Notes under the pieces: generated by a model
The model's input: only the letters and a program-made list of their open reading frames with translations
What the model was told of the DNA's origin: nothing
The model's database searches: none
In this document: positions 33,873 to 44,294 of the stretch, piece by piece
Numbering within the stretch: the first letter of the stretch is position 1
Layout of the letters: every line of letters begins with the position of its first letter
NCBI GenBank assembly: GCA_900323505.1
Contig: OOIN01000043.1
Location: 310,001-374,000 of the forward strand
Source: Ustilago trichophora
Lineage: Eukaryota > Basidiomycota > Ustilaginomycetes > Ustilaginales > Ustilaginaceae
Direction of reading: 5' to 3'
Length of the DNA stretch: 64,000 nt
Program-made: the position numbers and the translations under genes

Positions 33873-33988
33873 GTAAGTTTTCGCGCCCTAAAACGTCCTG
33901 CTATGCGGCTTCTTCGCGTATATGCTGCCATGTGGGCCGTTGCTAACCTCTCGTCGAGCTGTTCTACTCTTGTCTCTGCCGCATACAG
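33873..33988 (+). other. 5' leader intron ending directly at the kinase start codon
   Basis: GTAAGT at 33873, a GCTAAC branch-like site near 33941 and CATACAG ending at 33988; the next three bases are the ATG of the kinase. The frames open upstream do not join in frame across it, so the first exon appears untranslated. Predicted from splice signals only. Confidence 0.65.
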
Positions 33989-36613
33989 ATGCTTGCCTCA
34001 ACCTTGAATCCACAGGCCAACGCCGCTCTGCAGCACCTGTCCAACCCTGAGGATGCCTGGAACCCCGCTGAAGACATGGAGTGCGACGACGACGAGATCC
34101 GAGTCGCTGCTCCTCTCAAAGCGGGCGCCATCGACCGTGCCGTCGCCAACAGCGTCATGGCCAACATGGCTTCCTCCCTGTCCACCCACTCTATCTCCTC
34201 CTCCAGCAGCTCTGGTGATCTCGAGCCGGAGCTCAGTCAGTCGCTCGGCTCCGTCTCGAGCTTCGATCTCCGCACGCCGCTCAAGCCCAGTCTCGCTGCA
34301 AACCACCTTTACGACCCAAGCGATTCTTTCAACGTCCTCGGCCTTCACAAGCACACTGCTCCCTCTTCCTCGCGCCCCACCAAGAACCTTCTCGCCGAAG
34401 CTCTTGCCGCAAGAAAGGTCCGCCCAGCCTCCAACCCTACTGAATCCACTATGACTACCTCGAACGATGCATCATCATCACAAAGCGTCTTGCCACCATC
34501 GGAGAGCGTCTCCCCCAAAAGTCAAGCTCAGCTTGGCCCTCGAGGCCTTTCAGCGGCTTCCCCATCGTCCCCACTCAACCGCCCTAACAAGCCAAAGCTC
34601 ACTCTCCCCGCCCTGGCACCATCGGCATTCGCCCGACCCAACTTCCCACAAACCCCTGGCGGATCTCTGTTCTACGGCGCTCGTGATGGCGCTGCCACCG
34701 GCACCCCTGTCAGCCCCTTCTTGCCGCCAACACCGCTGGTCGCTTCCATGATGGAGGCTGAGCAAAGCAAGCGTCTTGGAGAGGGCAGCGAGCAGGCGAC
34801 GCGTGACGATGAAGCATCCCGTGCTTCGCTCTCGCCTCAATTTTCGCGCGCTTCGTTGCCCTTCCCCATCACTTCGACTCCTCGCCAATCCAAGCCCGTC
34901 CGTGCCCCTCTTCAGCGCCACGGCTCGCTTGGCATGTCGCCGCTCTCTCGGGAGTTTGCCAGCGTCAGCATGCGCGGCAAGTCCAAGAGCAACGAGCACC
35001 CCTCATCATCGGGATCGCCCATCCCTCGTCGTGCTCAGGAGCTGTCGCCTGGCCGCAACCCTGGTTCGCCGTCGACGCTCCTTACCCCTCCCTACTCTCC
35101 ACTCACCTTGACCAAGAGCTTGCCCGACGAGGCATCCGTCATTGCTCAGCGAAGGTCGAGTAGCTCCAGCAGCAGTGTTTCCTCGTCCAGCAGTAAAAAG
35201 CTACGACCCAAGGAGAGCCTTCTCGGTGGCGGCACTGATCTTTCTCGATCGTTTAGCGCCAACCGCCTCAAGTCGAACACTCGCACCAAGGCTGTGCCCA
35301 AGCCTTTCAACTTGGACAAGGCATTCCCTGCCGACTCGCAGGGCTTGAACGTCAACGCCACCAGCCCACAGCCACTCTCGGCACCCGCCATGAAGATCTC
35401 GTTTGCGGATGACGAGACCGAGATCGAGATTGACCAGTGCACAAGCCCCGAGCCCATGCTTCACGAGCCAGCGTCGGGGATGGCAGCCAGCTCTCAGTCG
35501 GATGTTACCCCATCGTCGCATGCCATGCCCGTGCCAGACGCATCGCTGCTGTCGCCATGCTCGGCACTCAAAGCACCTGCTATGGAGAAGTCGTTCAGCG
35601 CACCCCTGCCTCCCCCCCAGACCGTTTCCGCACGTCACCTTGCCGACTATGAGCTGCACCCTCGGTTCGCATCTTCCTACACGCTTGGCGACGAGCTCGG
35701 TAGCGGTGGATTTGGATTCGTCGTCGCCGCCAAGCGCAACATCGACGGTCTTCCTGTGGCAGTCAAGTTCATCTTCAAGGACAAAGTGCCCGCCCACGGC
35801 TGGGTGCGTGATCCCAAACTCGGCGTCATCCCCATGGAAGCCTTTGTGCTCAAAGTCGTCGACCACCCGGGCGTGGTCAAGTTCATCGACCTCTTTGACG
35901 ATCGAAACTTTTTCTACCTCGTCATGGAGCTGCACGGCACTCCTTGGCAGCCACCTGCGCCCGAAGCTGTCGTCCCTGCTAGCCAAAACCTCCGCCCAGC
36001 AGCTATGCAACGCCGCACCAGCTGTGACCTTTTTGAGTGCATCGAACAGCATTCCCGTCTGACCGAGGAGCAAGCCCGATGGGTCTTCGCCCAAGTCGTC
36101 GAGACAGTATGGCACCTTGACCGAATCGGAATTTGCCATCGCGATATCAAGGACGAAAACTGCGTCGTCGATGCCGACTTCAATGTCAAACTTATCGACT
36201 TTGGCTCAGCTGTCATCACCGACGTTCGCAAACCTCAACCCTACTTCAACCGCTTCTTTGGCACCATGACTTTTGCAAGCCCTGAAATCTTGCAAGGCAA
36301 ACCATACCGCGCTCCCCATGCGGAGATTTGGTCTCTAGGTGTCCTCCTCTCGATCCTATTGAGCGGCCAGTGTCCCTTCCCAGACCCCGCTGCTGCGATC
36401 AAGGGAAGGATCAGCAAGCCCAAAGGAGCATGGTCCGCGGACGCCCTCAACCTTCTCCTCCTCTGCCTCGAAGTCGACCCTGACCGCAGGGCAACCATTG
36501 CCCAGATTCGAGACCATCCATGGGTCCACAGAGCTTGGAAGGAACGCGCAGCAAAACTCAACCACACCAACCCCAATCCCAGCGGAGTAGCCACCTCCTC
36601 CGTCTCCCTCTAA
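33989..36613 (+). CDS. serine/threonine protein kinase, PAS-kinase-like catalytic domain
   Basis: 874 residues. The first 560 are Ser/Pro-rich, low complexity, with several basic-Ser clusters and no PAS domain that I can see. The kinase domain runs about 563-855: glycine loop GDELGSGGFGFVVAAK, VAVKFIFKDK (catalytic Lys), HRDIKDEN (about 717), DFGSA (about 737), GTMTFASPEIL and the APE-region glutamate. RDPKLGVIPMEAFVL, the HRDIKDENCVVD loop and LIDFGSAV resemble yeast Psk1/Psk2 and animal PASK, which couple nutrient status to sugar flux and translation. A proline-rich insertion of about 25 residues follows the hinge and includes RRTS, a protein kinase A-like site. The ATG follows a leader intron acceptor directly. 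The gene sits behind the longest spacer of the window. Confidence 0.85.
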   Translation: MLASTLNPQANAALQHLSNPEDAWNPAEDMECDDDEIRVAAPLKAGAIDRAVANSVMANMASSLSTHSISSSSSSGDLEPELSQSLGSVSSFDLRTPLKPSLAANHLYDPSDSFNVLGLHKHTAPSSSRPTKNLLAEALAARKVRPASNPTESTMTTSNDASSSQSVLPPSESVSPKSQAQLGPRGLSAASPSSPLNRPNKPKLTLPALAPSAFARPNFPQTPGGSLFYGARDGAATGTPVSPFLPPTPLVASMMEAEQSKRLGEGSEQATRDDEASRASLSPQFSRASLPFPITSTPRQSKPVRAPLQRHGSLGMSPLSREFASVSMRGKSKSNEHPSSSGSPIPRRAQELSPGRNPGSPSTLLTPPYSPLTLTKSLPDEASVIAQRRSSSSSSSVSSSSSKKLRPKESLLGGGTDLSRSFSANRLKSNTRTKAVPKPFNLDKAFPADSQGLNVNATSPQPLSAPAMKISFADDETEIEIDQCTSPEPMLHEPASGMAASSQSDVTPSSHAMPVPDASLLSPCSALKAPAMEKSFSAPLPPPQTVSARHLADYELHPRFASSYTLGDELGSGGFGFVVAAKRNIDGLPVAVKFIFKDKVPAHGWVRDPKLGVIPMEAFVLKVVDHPGVVKFIDLFDDRNFFYLVMELHGTPWQPPAPEAVVPASQNLRPAAMQRRTSCDLFECIEQHSRLTEEQARWVFAQVVETVWHLDRIGICHRDIKDENCVVDADFNVKLIDFGSAVITDVRKPQPYFNRFFGTMTFASPEILQGKPYRAPHAEIWSLGVLLSILLSGQCPFPDPAAAIKGRISKPKGAWSADALNLLLLCLEVDPDRRATIAQIRDHPWVHRAWKERAAKLNHTNPNPSGVATSSVSL

Positions 36614-37133
36614 ACCTAGCATCTTCTAAGCATCTTTCTGCATTACAACCAAAGAGTCGACCACCCTTAGCATACCTCACAGCATCATTCTGCATTTTCT
36701 TTTTCTTTTTCAATTTCTTTTCCTTTTCTCTTAGTCTCTCGCATCGATTGTTGTCTTATCGTCTGTCCTTACGCTGTATTACTAGTACCGTCTTGGCGCT
36801 TTTTTTTGGCGGCCTGCTTTTGCAAAACTTGTTTGTTCTCATCTTTTCCAATCGTGCTTGCTGCCTGAGAGCATGGATTGAGATCAACATGTGTCAGTAC
36901 GATAACGATGCGAATGTTTTCCGAAAGCACACGTCATCAAGCACAGAACCTAGAACGGGAAAGTGACCTTCAAAAAATTTCCTTGGCATTCATACTTGAC
37001 ATGATTCGGATCTAGAGCATCATAGGTTGAGAGGACTCGAAGATGAGCGCTTGAGTTTCAAGCTTTGGCAAGCCCTCCACGATGCCCTTCACCAACGGCG
37101 CACTCTCCACTCGTCGTCAAGAGGTCATTTCAT
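36614..37133. other. convergent 3' spacer kinase / ARPC1
   Basis: 520 nt between convergent stops, T-rich near 36698-36735 and 36800-36830, as expected for 3' untranslated sequence. No gene was recognised. Confidence 0.4.
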
Positions 37134-38438
37134 CTAGATCTGCAAACTAGACAACCCCTTCTGAATGCCTCCCACAGGCGTGCCTTGGGCAACGGCAAAG
37201 ATGCACAGTCTACCGTCGACACCGCTGGTCGAAACCTGGTCGACGTTGGCTTTGGCACCAGAGTAAGGCCTTACGCTGGTGATGGTGTTCTGGTGGGTGG
37301 TGTGCAGCTCTCCGTCAGCGCCGACGCTTGCACCAGCAACGGCGCCGAGTGCGCCAGCAACGCTTCCACTGCCACCTGCACCACCGGCACTGGGAGCAGG
37401 CGACGAAGAGCCTCCTCGAGAATCGGCAGATTTGAAACGGTTGAAAGCTTCGTTGTTGAGTCTTCCGACGCTGGGACCCGAGAGACCGGGGGCTTTTGGG
37501 GGAGGGGGAGGAGGAGCGCCCTTCGAAGCAGCTGCACCGGCTGCGTCGAGCGACTTGACGATAGACCAGCCCGATTGAGCATCACCCTGGAAAAGCACGG
37601 GTTGGCAGTCGTGTCCCGCAGCAATGAGCTGGTTCTCGGTGACAAAGGTGAGCGTGACGTAGGGCAAGGTTGGACTGCGAATGACGTGAACTGCAGCAGG
37701 GGGCTGTTCGGGTCCACTAGGGTAGACAACGGTCAAACTGGAATCGTGACCCACAAAGGCGAGTACATCACCGCTGGGGCTGAAGCTTACACCGTGCACC
37801 CAGCCACCACTCGGGGTGGAGAACTCTCCGCAGACGGTACCAAAGGGCAACCTCTCACCCCAAACGCTCGCGGGAGGTTTGGCATCAACACCCTTAATGT
37901 AAGCACTAAAGACACGAGCTTTCATATCGGCACATCCAGCAGCGAGCAGAACATTGTTCTCGTGCCAGTCGAGCGACAGAACCGTCGACCTGAGCGGACG
38001 CTTGATGTGCTTGGCAACCCACCAATCGTTGTCCTCTTCAAAGGAGCAGATGCTGATGATGCGTGCACCGGAGGCGACGGCAAACTTGTCCTCGTTAGGG
38101 CTCCATCGGACAAAAGTAGCAGCACGGTTCAGACGCAGCAGTACAAGGGTGGGCTTCCACACCTGAGCTCCGGTCTGGGAGTCGGGCTGGAGCTGCCAGA
38201 CGTAGGCATTGCGATCCTGAGAACAGGTGACGATGCGGTTGGATTGGGGGGCCCAGTCGATTCCGGTGACGAGCTTGTCGTGTTCGGCGAGGGTGTGTTC
38301 GAGGGTCCAGCCGGTAGGGGATTGGGCGTAGATGTGGACGACGTTGGAGTTGGGAGATACGGCGACTTTGGTGCGATCGGCGTTGAACGAGTGGGCGGTG
38401 AGGGGGCCCAGAGAGAGCTGGTGGACTTGGGTGGCCAT
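37134..38438 (-). CDS. ARC40: Arp2/3 complex subunit 1 (ARPC1 / Arc40), WD40 protein
   Basis: 434-residue beta-propeller subunit of the actin-branching Arp2/3 complex. It starts MATQVHQLSLGPLTAHSFN and shows WD-type blades (VTGIDWAPQSNRIVTCSQDR, ATFVRWSPNEDKFAVASG, VLSLDWHENNVLLAAGCADM, GVSFSPSGDVLAFVGHDSS). Between blades six and seven lies the ARPC1-specific insert, here Pro/Gly-rich with SVGRLNNEAFNRFKSADSRG in its middle, matching the conserved short helix of the insert. The final blade has ITSVRPY and VSTSGVDGRLCIF. ATG at 38438. It is divergent to mS29, with the T109 tract in the shared promoter. Confidence 0.94.
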   Translation of the reverse strand: MATQVHQLSLGPLTAHSFNADRTKVAVSPNSNVVHIYAQSPTGWTLEHTLAEHDKLVTGIDWAPQSNRIVTCSQDRNAYVWQLQPDSQTGAQVWKPTLVLLRLNRAATFVRWSPNEDKFAVASGARIISICSFEEDNDWWVAKHIKRPLRSTVLSLDWHENNVLLAAGCADMKARVFSAYIKGVDAKPPASVWGERLPFGTVCGEFSTPSGGWVHGVSFSPSGDVLAFVGHDSSLTVVYPSGPEQPPAAVHVIRSPTLPYVTLTFVTENQLIAAGHDCQPVLFQGDAQSGWSIVKSLDAAGAAASKGAPPPPPPKAPGLSGPSVGRLNNEAFNRFKSADSRGGSSSPAPSAGGAGGSGSVAGALGAVAGASVGADGELHTTHQNTITSVRPYSGAKANVDQVSTSGVDGRLCIFAVAQGTPVGGIQKGLSSLQI

Positions 38439-39079
<641 letters not shown>

Positions 39080-40474
39080 ATGGCATCCGCTACTCGACTC
39101 GGAGCCACTCTCAGGCTACTCAGCCAGCAGACCGCTGTTGGACCCAGCAATGCTTCGCGTACGTTCATGACCTCGGCAACCGCCTCTGCTGCCGCCAAGA
39201 AGCCCGCCCAGGTCAAAAAAAAGGCCGTGGTCAAGAAGAAAGCTGCCCACTCGGGTCCACGATCCACCGGTGGTCGTCGCAAAGGTGGCGCTGATTCCTC
39301 GGCAGGTCTCTCCAAGACTTCGGAATTCCACATTGAGGCACCAGACATGTCGCACCTCCCTTTGCTTCACGTCGAAGCTCTCACCCCCGCCTCGGCAGGT
39401 CAGACTTTCGCCTTCTCCGAAGCAACCTTGTCGGCATTCAAAGCTTTCGGCCTTCCCCAAGAGCTTGAGCGCGAACTCGCCACACAACCCAAACCACGCT
39501 CCCTCGTACGCAAGCAGACACTGGACCTTCTCGACAAACTCGATACAGCATCCAAGGGCAAGAAGGGCACAAACATTTTGCTGGACGGCAGCAATGGCAG
39601 TGGAAAGAGTACACTGCTGGCCCAATCCATCGCATATGCACTAGACGACGGTTGGGTGGTCATCTCGGTACCACGGGCGATCAACCTGATCAACTCTTCA
39701 ACGCTCTACACGTACAGCGCGCAGCACAAGGCGTACCTCCAGCCCGAAGCGACCACGGCTTTGCTCGAGGCTGTGCTCAAGGTCAATGGCGCCGCTTTGA
39801 AGGAGATCAAGACGACAGAAGCTGTCGAGGTGGACGGAAGCAAGATCGAGGCGGGTACATCCGTCGAGGCGTTGATCAAGCGTGGAGTGGACGAAGCATC
39901 TTCGGCAGCGGCAAAGCAGACTTTGTTGGAGGCAGTATTCAAGACGCTTTCCAGCCAAACCGAACGTCCCGTCCTGGTAGCAGTAGACGACGCTCAAGCA
40001 TTGTTCCGAACCACCCTTTACAAGGATCCTGACTTTATCAACCTCGAATCGTTCGAAATGGGCCTTCCCCGAACCCTCCTCTCCCTCCTCACCTCTTCCT
40101 CCACCTCCATCAAGAGGGGCGCCATCATCATCGCCCTCTCTACCGCACACACCGAGTTCCCCTCCCCACCCGAACTCCAGATCGCCCTGACCGAGAAGTC
40201 TGGCTCGGCAAAACTTATGACACAGGCCATCAACGCCTATACCAAGCTCAACGGGCAACACTTGACCCACGCCAAGGAGGCTCTCAAAAATGCCGATGTT
40301 ATCGACACCTCCAACCCGCTTACAAAGACCGAGGCAGCAGAGATCTTTAAGCAGCTCAAGGAGGAGAGAAGACATTGGAGCGCTGTCAATGACGAGCTGT
40401 TTTTGGAAAAGTTGGTTGAGAGCGGTGGAAATGCTAGGATTTTCAGCAAGAGCCTTGTCTCGACGCTTTTGTAG
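39080..40474 (+). CDS. RSM23: mitochondrial small ribosomal subunit protein mS29 (DAP3 / Rsm23)
   Basis: 464-residue mitoribosomal GTP-binding protein. The N-terminal 70 residues are basic (RLGATLRLLSQQ, then VKKKAVVKKKAAHSG), fitting a mitochondrial presequence. The family region begins at PDMSHLPLLHVEALTP. The P-loop is LLDGSNGSGKSTLLAQSIAYA (residues about 168-188), preceded by RKQTLDLLDKL. WVVISVPRAINLINSSTLYTYS and PVLVAVDDAQALF (Walker B-like) follow, with the LPRTLLSLL and GAIIIALSTAH segments. Length and order match fungal Rsm23/DAP3. Single exon; ATG at 39080. Confidence 0.92.
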   Translation: MASATRLGATLRLLSQQTAVGPSNASRTFMTSATASAAAKKPAQVKKKAVVKKKAAHSGPRSTGGRRKGGADSSAGLSKTSEFHIEAPDMSHLPLLHVEALTPASAGQTFAFSEATLSAFKAFGLPQELERELATQPKPRSLVRKQTLDLLDKLDTASKGKKGTNILLDGSNGSGKSTLLAQSIAYALDDGWVVISVPRAINLINSSTLYTYSAQHKAYLQPEATTALLEAVLKVNGAALKEIKTTEAVEVDGSKIEAGTSVEALIKRGVDEASSAAAKQTLLEAVFKTLSSQTERPVLVAVDDAQALFRTTLYKDPDFINLESFEMGLPRTLLSLLTSSSTSIKRGAIIIALSTAHTEFPSPPELQIALTEKSGSAKLMTQAINAYTKLNGQHLTHAKEALKNADVIDTSNPLTKTEAAEIFKQLKEERRHWSAVNDELFLEKLVESGGNARIFSKSLVSTLL

Positions 40475-41400
40475 TGTAGTAGAACTTTTCAGAAACCATC
40501 CTAAGTTTATGTCTTAGTTTCGTTGTTCGTGTGCGGTCTCTGATGCGTTTCGTGAGCTCTGAGTTGATCGTAACACCAACGTATTCAGTCCTGAGGCCGA
40601 AGAAGCATCCCCACCGACAAAGATGAAGTGCAACATCAACCCACAATCTCACCCCATTCGCCGAAAGAAAAAGAGCAGAAGCAGGAAATACCAGAGTCAA
40701 GGAGCCATTTTGGTCGGAGTTACACGTCCGCGGCAGGCAACTTGAAAAGCAGTGTGGGCGCTTTATTTTTTTTTTCTTTTCTTTTTCCTTCTTCCTCGCC
40801 TGTGTGCGGGTGTTGGTCTCTGGAGCCGAAGACAAAAAGCCCAAAAAGAAAAGGGTGCAGGCGCGCAATAATGAAAGTGTGCGTGTGTGTTTTGTGTTGA
40901 TGCACGCACGCAGCGCACGCACCGCGCCGGCCTGCCAGCCAGCGGTTCGAGGTTTTTGAGTTTATCACACACTCAGCTCGTAGAGAGGGCGTTGCGCTTG
41001 GCCCTCGCTAGATTCACAGGGTGCTCTCTCTCTCTCTTTCTCTAAGCCTCTTTCCATTGTGGTCGGATAAGGTTTGATTTGCTCCTCCTTTCGATCATCG
41101 ACAACAACCTAAGGGCAACTATAAAGCAGTCAGTGCGAAGAATCGGATCCTGCCGAACGGAGCTGAGTCAGTTACGTGCGGCTATATCAGCAAGCACGAC
41201 AAAGCAGCGAGGAGGATCCGCCGACACTACGATCAGCATCTCATCAGAGTTGGAGCAGCCGATTCTGATCTTTCAGCACGACTGTTGACATTGGGAACAC
41301 TCTCACAATCCCAAACGCTCTCGGAGACCATCCGACAACCTCGGCATCAGCACACGACATTTCGGCTGTGTCGACAAATGCACACTATCCATCGGCAATC
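40475..41400. promoter_or_regulatory. upstream region of the coiled-coil gene
   Basis: 926 nt between mS29 and the next gene on the same strand. It contains short CT and GT microsatellites (about 40880-40893 and 41023-41043) and the upstream open reading frame at 41378-41404. No other gene was seen. Confidence 0.4.
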
Positions 41401-41404
41401 ATGA
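41378..41404 (+). other. upstream open reading frame overlapping the next start (ATGA)
   Basis: An eight-codon frame (MHTIHRQS) whose TGA overlaps the main ATG at 41401 in the sequence ATGA. This arrangement can allow termination-reinitiation or dampen translation. Whether the transcript begins upstream of it is unknown. Confidence 0.5.
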
Positions 41405-43881
41405 CGGCACTAGCCAGCGCTCCTAAGCCAACTTCACCAACAACTGAAAGTGGACCATCATCAGTTCCATTTCGGGGCTCATCCGTACCACGATCGCGCA
41501 AGAATGCAGCCTCTCTATCTGTCACTTCCACCATCCCGCCATCGCGCGGCACCTCCGATAGTCCTTATTATTCAACATGGCTTCTCCTCGATGTCGACGA
41601 CAACGCCACCCCATTCCTACGCACACTCCATAGCCCACATAATGACCACAGCGCTGACCTGGCCAGTGGCTCAAGCTCACCAGCAGCACGAAGCGCAGAA
41701 AAGCTCACCGAGTCCACCAACACTTCCGGCGCAAGAATAGCATCAGCCAGCTCCAATGTCCGCTTCCAGGCGACCAAGTACGAAAATGGCATCAACTCCC
41801 TCTCGTCCTCGACAGACAATGCAGACAAGGATAGACGGATGAGTCTGCCACATCAAAATGGGAGTACGGGCAAGCGTGGATTCATGTCTAGGCTGCGAGG
41901 GACAGGCGGAAGCGTGTCCAACGCAAGCGTGTTTCACCCGCCGCCAAACACAGCGCCCATGTCGACGTCGGGAAGTTGGTCCATCGTTGACCCTCCGACG
42001 CCGATCAAAGAGGAGGCTGCTGTCGTAAGAGGCTCGTCTAGAACGGTGCATCTCGCGTATACCACACTGGCAACAGATACGGCGATACAGCATGCGCAAG
42101 GGCTGGTATCCAGAGCGTCACCGTCATTGCTACCGTCGCCGACAAATGCACCGAGAGGGCCGAGGGAGGAGCTGCATCCAGATCGAGTCGATGTAACAGG
42201 CATTGCTGGATTGCTGCAAGCAGTGCAACCCGAAGCAGTGTACATCGGCTCTGCTAGACAAGCTTCCACGAGCGATGCATTGCAGTCTTATCTTGAGGTG
42301 GTCCTCTCCGCGTCAAGCAGCATCAGGATTGTCATCATAGAACCGAACGCAGTACGAAACTTGACCCCGACACAAGCAATCGCGCTATCCGAACTGGTCA
42401 AGAGTAGCGGTATCACATTATCCCTTCCCATCCGGTGGACGTCCTTATGGTCACCAAGCATCGAAGAGACCTTGCTTGGACTCGAACTCCTGCAGGACCT
42501 CGCAGAGGAACGCGGACACAGTAACACAGTAGTGGCCAATGGTGCCGATCCGGATACGAGTGCGGACAAAAGCTTTGACGTGAGCATGTCCAACATCCCC
42601 ACTGGGCTATCGGGGGACAGATTGAATGAGCTTGCTGAGCTTGATGCGGTCAAAGCGCAACTGGAGCAGTGGAAGAGGGAGGCCGGGAACAAGGACAGGA
42701 GGATTGCCGAGCTGACCAAGCAGGCTGAGGAGCAGCGGAGGGCGATTGAAGAGGCACAGGCTGCAAAGACGGCCGTTGCGAGTGCGCAGCCCACTACGCC
42801 AGATCGTCCGACCCGCACGACACCTGCGGCAGAGACAGAGGCACCAAAGTCGACGGCGCTGCTCCAACCGGCATCAGTCGCCTCGGCAGCGTCACCCGCT
42901 ACACCAACGCCAAACGCTACTGCATCCCCATCTCTCTCTCGTGCTCTGCCAATCCCAGCAACTTCTCAAGCACTTTCCAACCTCAATCAGCCGAGCACGC
43001 CCCGCGCCGTTAGCGCTAAGCACACACTGGAACCATCGGCGCCCATCACTTCGCCGTCCCCCACCTCGTCACCCAACGCCCGCTCGAGCGGCAAAGTCAT
43101 TGCCAACCTGACTGCCGAGCTCGCCGAAACCCGCACTCTTCTCGAAGCGACCCGTTCGGCCCTCTCCTCCGTCCGCGCCCAGTCCGCACAGTACCAGGCC
43201 TCAGCGGAAGAGATGCGTTCGACCCTCTCCCGTGCGCGCCTCGAAAACGATAGCTCGGTCACCATCTTAGCCCGCAAAGACCGACAGATCTCAGAAGCCC
43301 TCGAACGGGCGCGCAAAGCCGAAAGCGAAGCCAAAGAGCTGGGCCGCGCCTCTCGCGAGTGGGGAACCCGTGTACGCGAAGTCGAAGACGAACTCGGCAA
43401 AGAACGAATCAAACGAAGCCGAGCCGAACAAGCCTACGACACTCTCAGTATCGAATGGAAAGCCGCTCGCGAGCGACTCCAAGACGAAGTTCGAGACCTG
43501 AAAGAATCTCACAAAGCCGCAGTCTCGGATCTCGCACTAGAGTATAAAAAAGTGCTACAGTTCAAAGACCGTCTCAAGGAAGAATGGTCTGGCTATACAC
43601 CTTCAGTAGCGGATCCCACCTCCTCCAACACCACCACCACCGTCGTTGGCCCCCAGAAACTCGTTTCCGAGATAAGCCAGCTGCACGATCGCATGCAGAC
43701 CTACCTAGCCAAAGAAGTTCAGCCCCTAATGCAGGGCTTGAAACAGCTCGAGGAACGAGAAAACAAACAGATCGTCGAGAAACTGACTTACCTCACAGAC
43801 GAACTGACACGCATCAAAACACTGATGCGCAGAGGAGACATCACCCATTCTTCTCAGGTATCCGCTTCGACTCTTGTTTAA
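41401..43881 (+). CDS. uncharacterised coiled-coil protein
   Basis: 826-residue protein I do not recognise. The first 250 residues are Ser/Thr/Pro-rich with one ordered patch (PYYSTWLLLDVDDNATPFL). Residues about 260-390 look folded (DVTGIAGLLQAVQPEAVYIG, SSSIRIVIIEPNAVRNLTP, ALSELVKSSGITLSLPIRW). A short coiled coil (LNELAELDAVKAQLEQWKRE onward) is followed by a Pro/Ala/Ser linker. A long Glu/Arg/Ala-rich coiled coil runs from about residue 575 to 745, then a helical tail with ISQLHDRMQTYLAKEVQPL. The architecture suggests a structural or scaffold protein. The ATG at 41401 was chosen because the frame has no earlier ATG. Function unknown. Confidence 0.8.
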   Translation: MTALASAPKPTSPTTESGPSSVPFRGSSVPRSRKNAASLSVTSTIPPSRGTSDSPYYSTWLLLDVDDNATPFLRTLHSPHNDHSADLASGSSSPAARSAEKLTESTNTSGARIASASSNVRFQATKYENGINSLSSSTDNADKDRRMSLPHQNGSTGKRGFMSRLRGTGGSVSNASVFHPPPNTAPMSTSGSWSIVDPPTPIKEEAAVVRGSSRTVHLAYTTLATDTAIQHAQGLVSRASPSLLPSPTNAPRGPREELHPDRVDVTGIAGLLQAVQPEAVYIGSARQASTSDALQSYLEVVLSASSSIRIVIIEPNAVRNLTPTQAIALSELVKSSGITLSLPIRWTSLWSPSIEETLLGLELLQDLAEERGHSNTVVANGADPDTSADKSFDVSMSNIPTGLSGDRLNELAELDAVKAQLEQWKREAGNKDRRIAELTKQAEEQRRAIEEAQAAKTAVASAQPTTPDRPTRTTPAAETEAPKSTALLQPASVASAASPATPTPNATASPSLSRALPIPATSQALSNLNQPSTPRAVSAKHTLEPSAPITSPSPTSSPNARSSGKVIANLTAELAETRTLLEATRSALSSVRAQSAQYQASAEEMRSTLSRARLENDSSVTILARKDRQISEALERARKAESEAKELGRASREWGTRVREVEDELGKERIKRSRAEQAYDTLSIEWKAARERLQDEVRDLKESHKAAVSDLALEYKKVLQFKDRLKEEWSGYTPSVADPTSSNTTTTVVGPQKLVSEISQLHDRMQTYLAKEVQPLMQGLKQLEERENKQIVEKLTYLTDELTRIKTLMRRGDITHSSQVSASTLV

Positions 43882-44070
43882 CTTGGTGCCAATTTTTTTG
43901 GAGGTGGTGTTGGTGATAGTAGGATGGGTTTTGGGGTTGGGTTGACAATGCGAAATGGTTGTTCTGTGTAATTTTTGTCCTTTGTGAATTCGCATGTGAT
44001 CAAAGCATCCCCCATCTCTCACTCGATCAAAAAGTTGTAGAATCATACACAAAGAAGTGAACGTCCGAAG

Positions 44071-44102
<32 letters not shown>

Positions 44103-44294
44103 GGAGCAGCAAAGCAAAAGATATTTTACACGAGTCGATCAAAGAGGGGAAAGTTATCAGACCATGACGAGGGGTTGTGGTTTTTCTTTTTGTGAATGAA
44201 ATCAGATCAATTGGGGGGTTTTTTTTTCATAGCGATGAAGCGTTAATTGATACACATCTTCACCCTATACTCTCGAGATGCGTTGCCTTTTCTT
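43882..44294. other. convergent 3' spacer with poly(A)29
   Basis: 413 nt between convergent genes. A run of 29 A occupies 44071-44099, and short T runs lie near 44189 and 44221. No gene was recognised. Confidence 0.5.
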
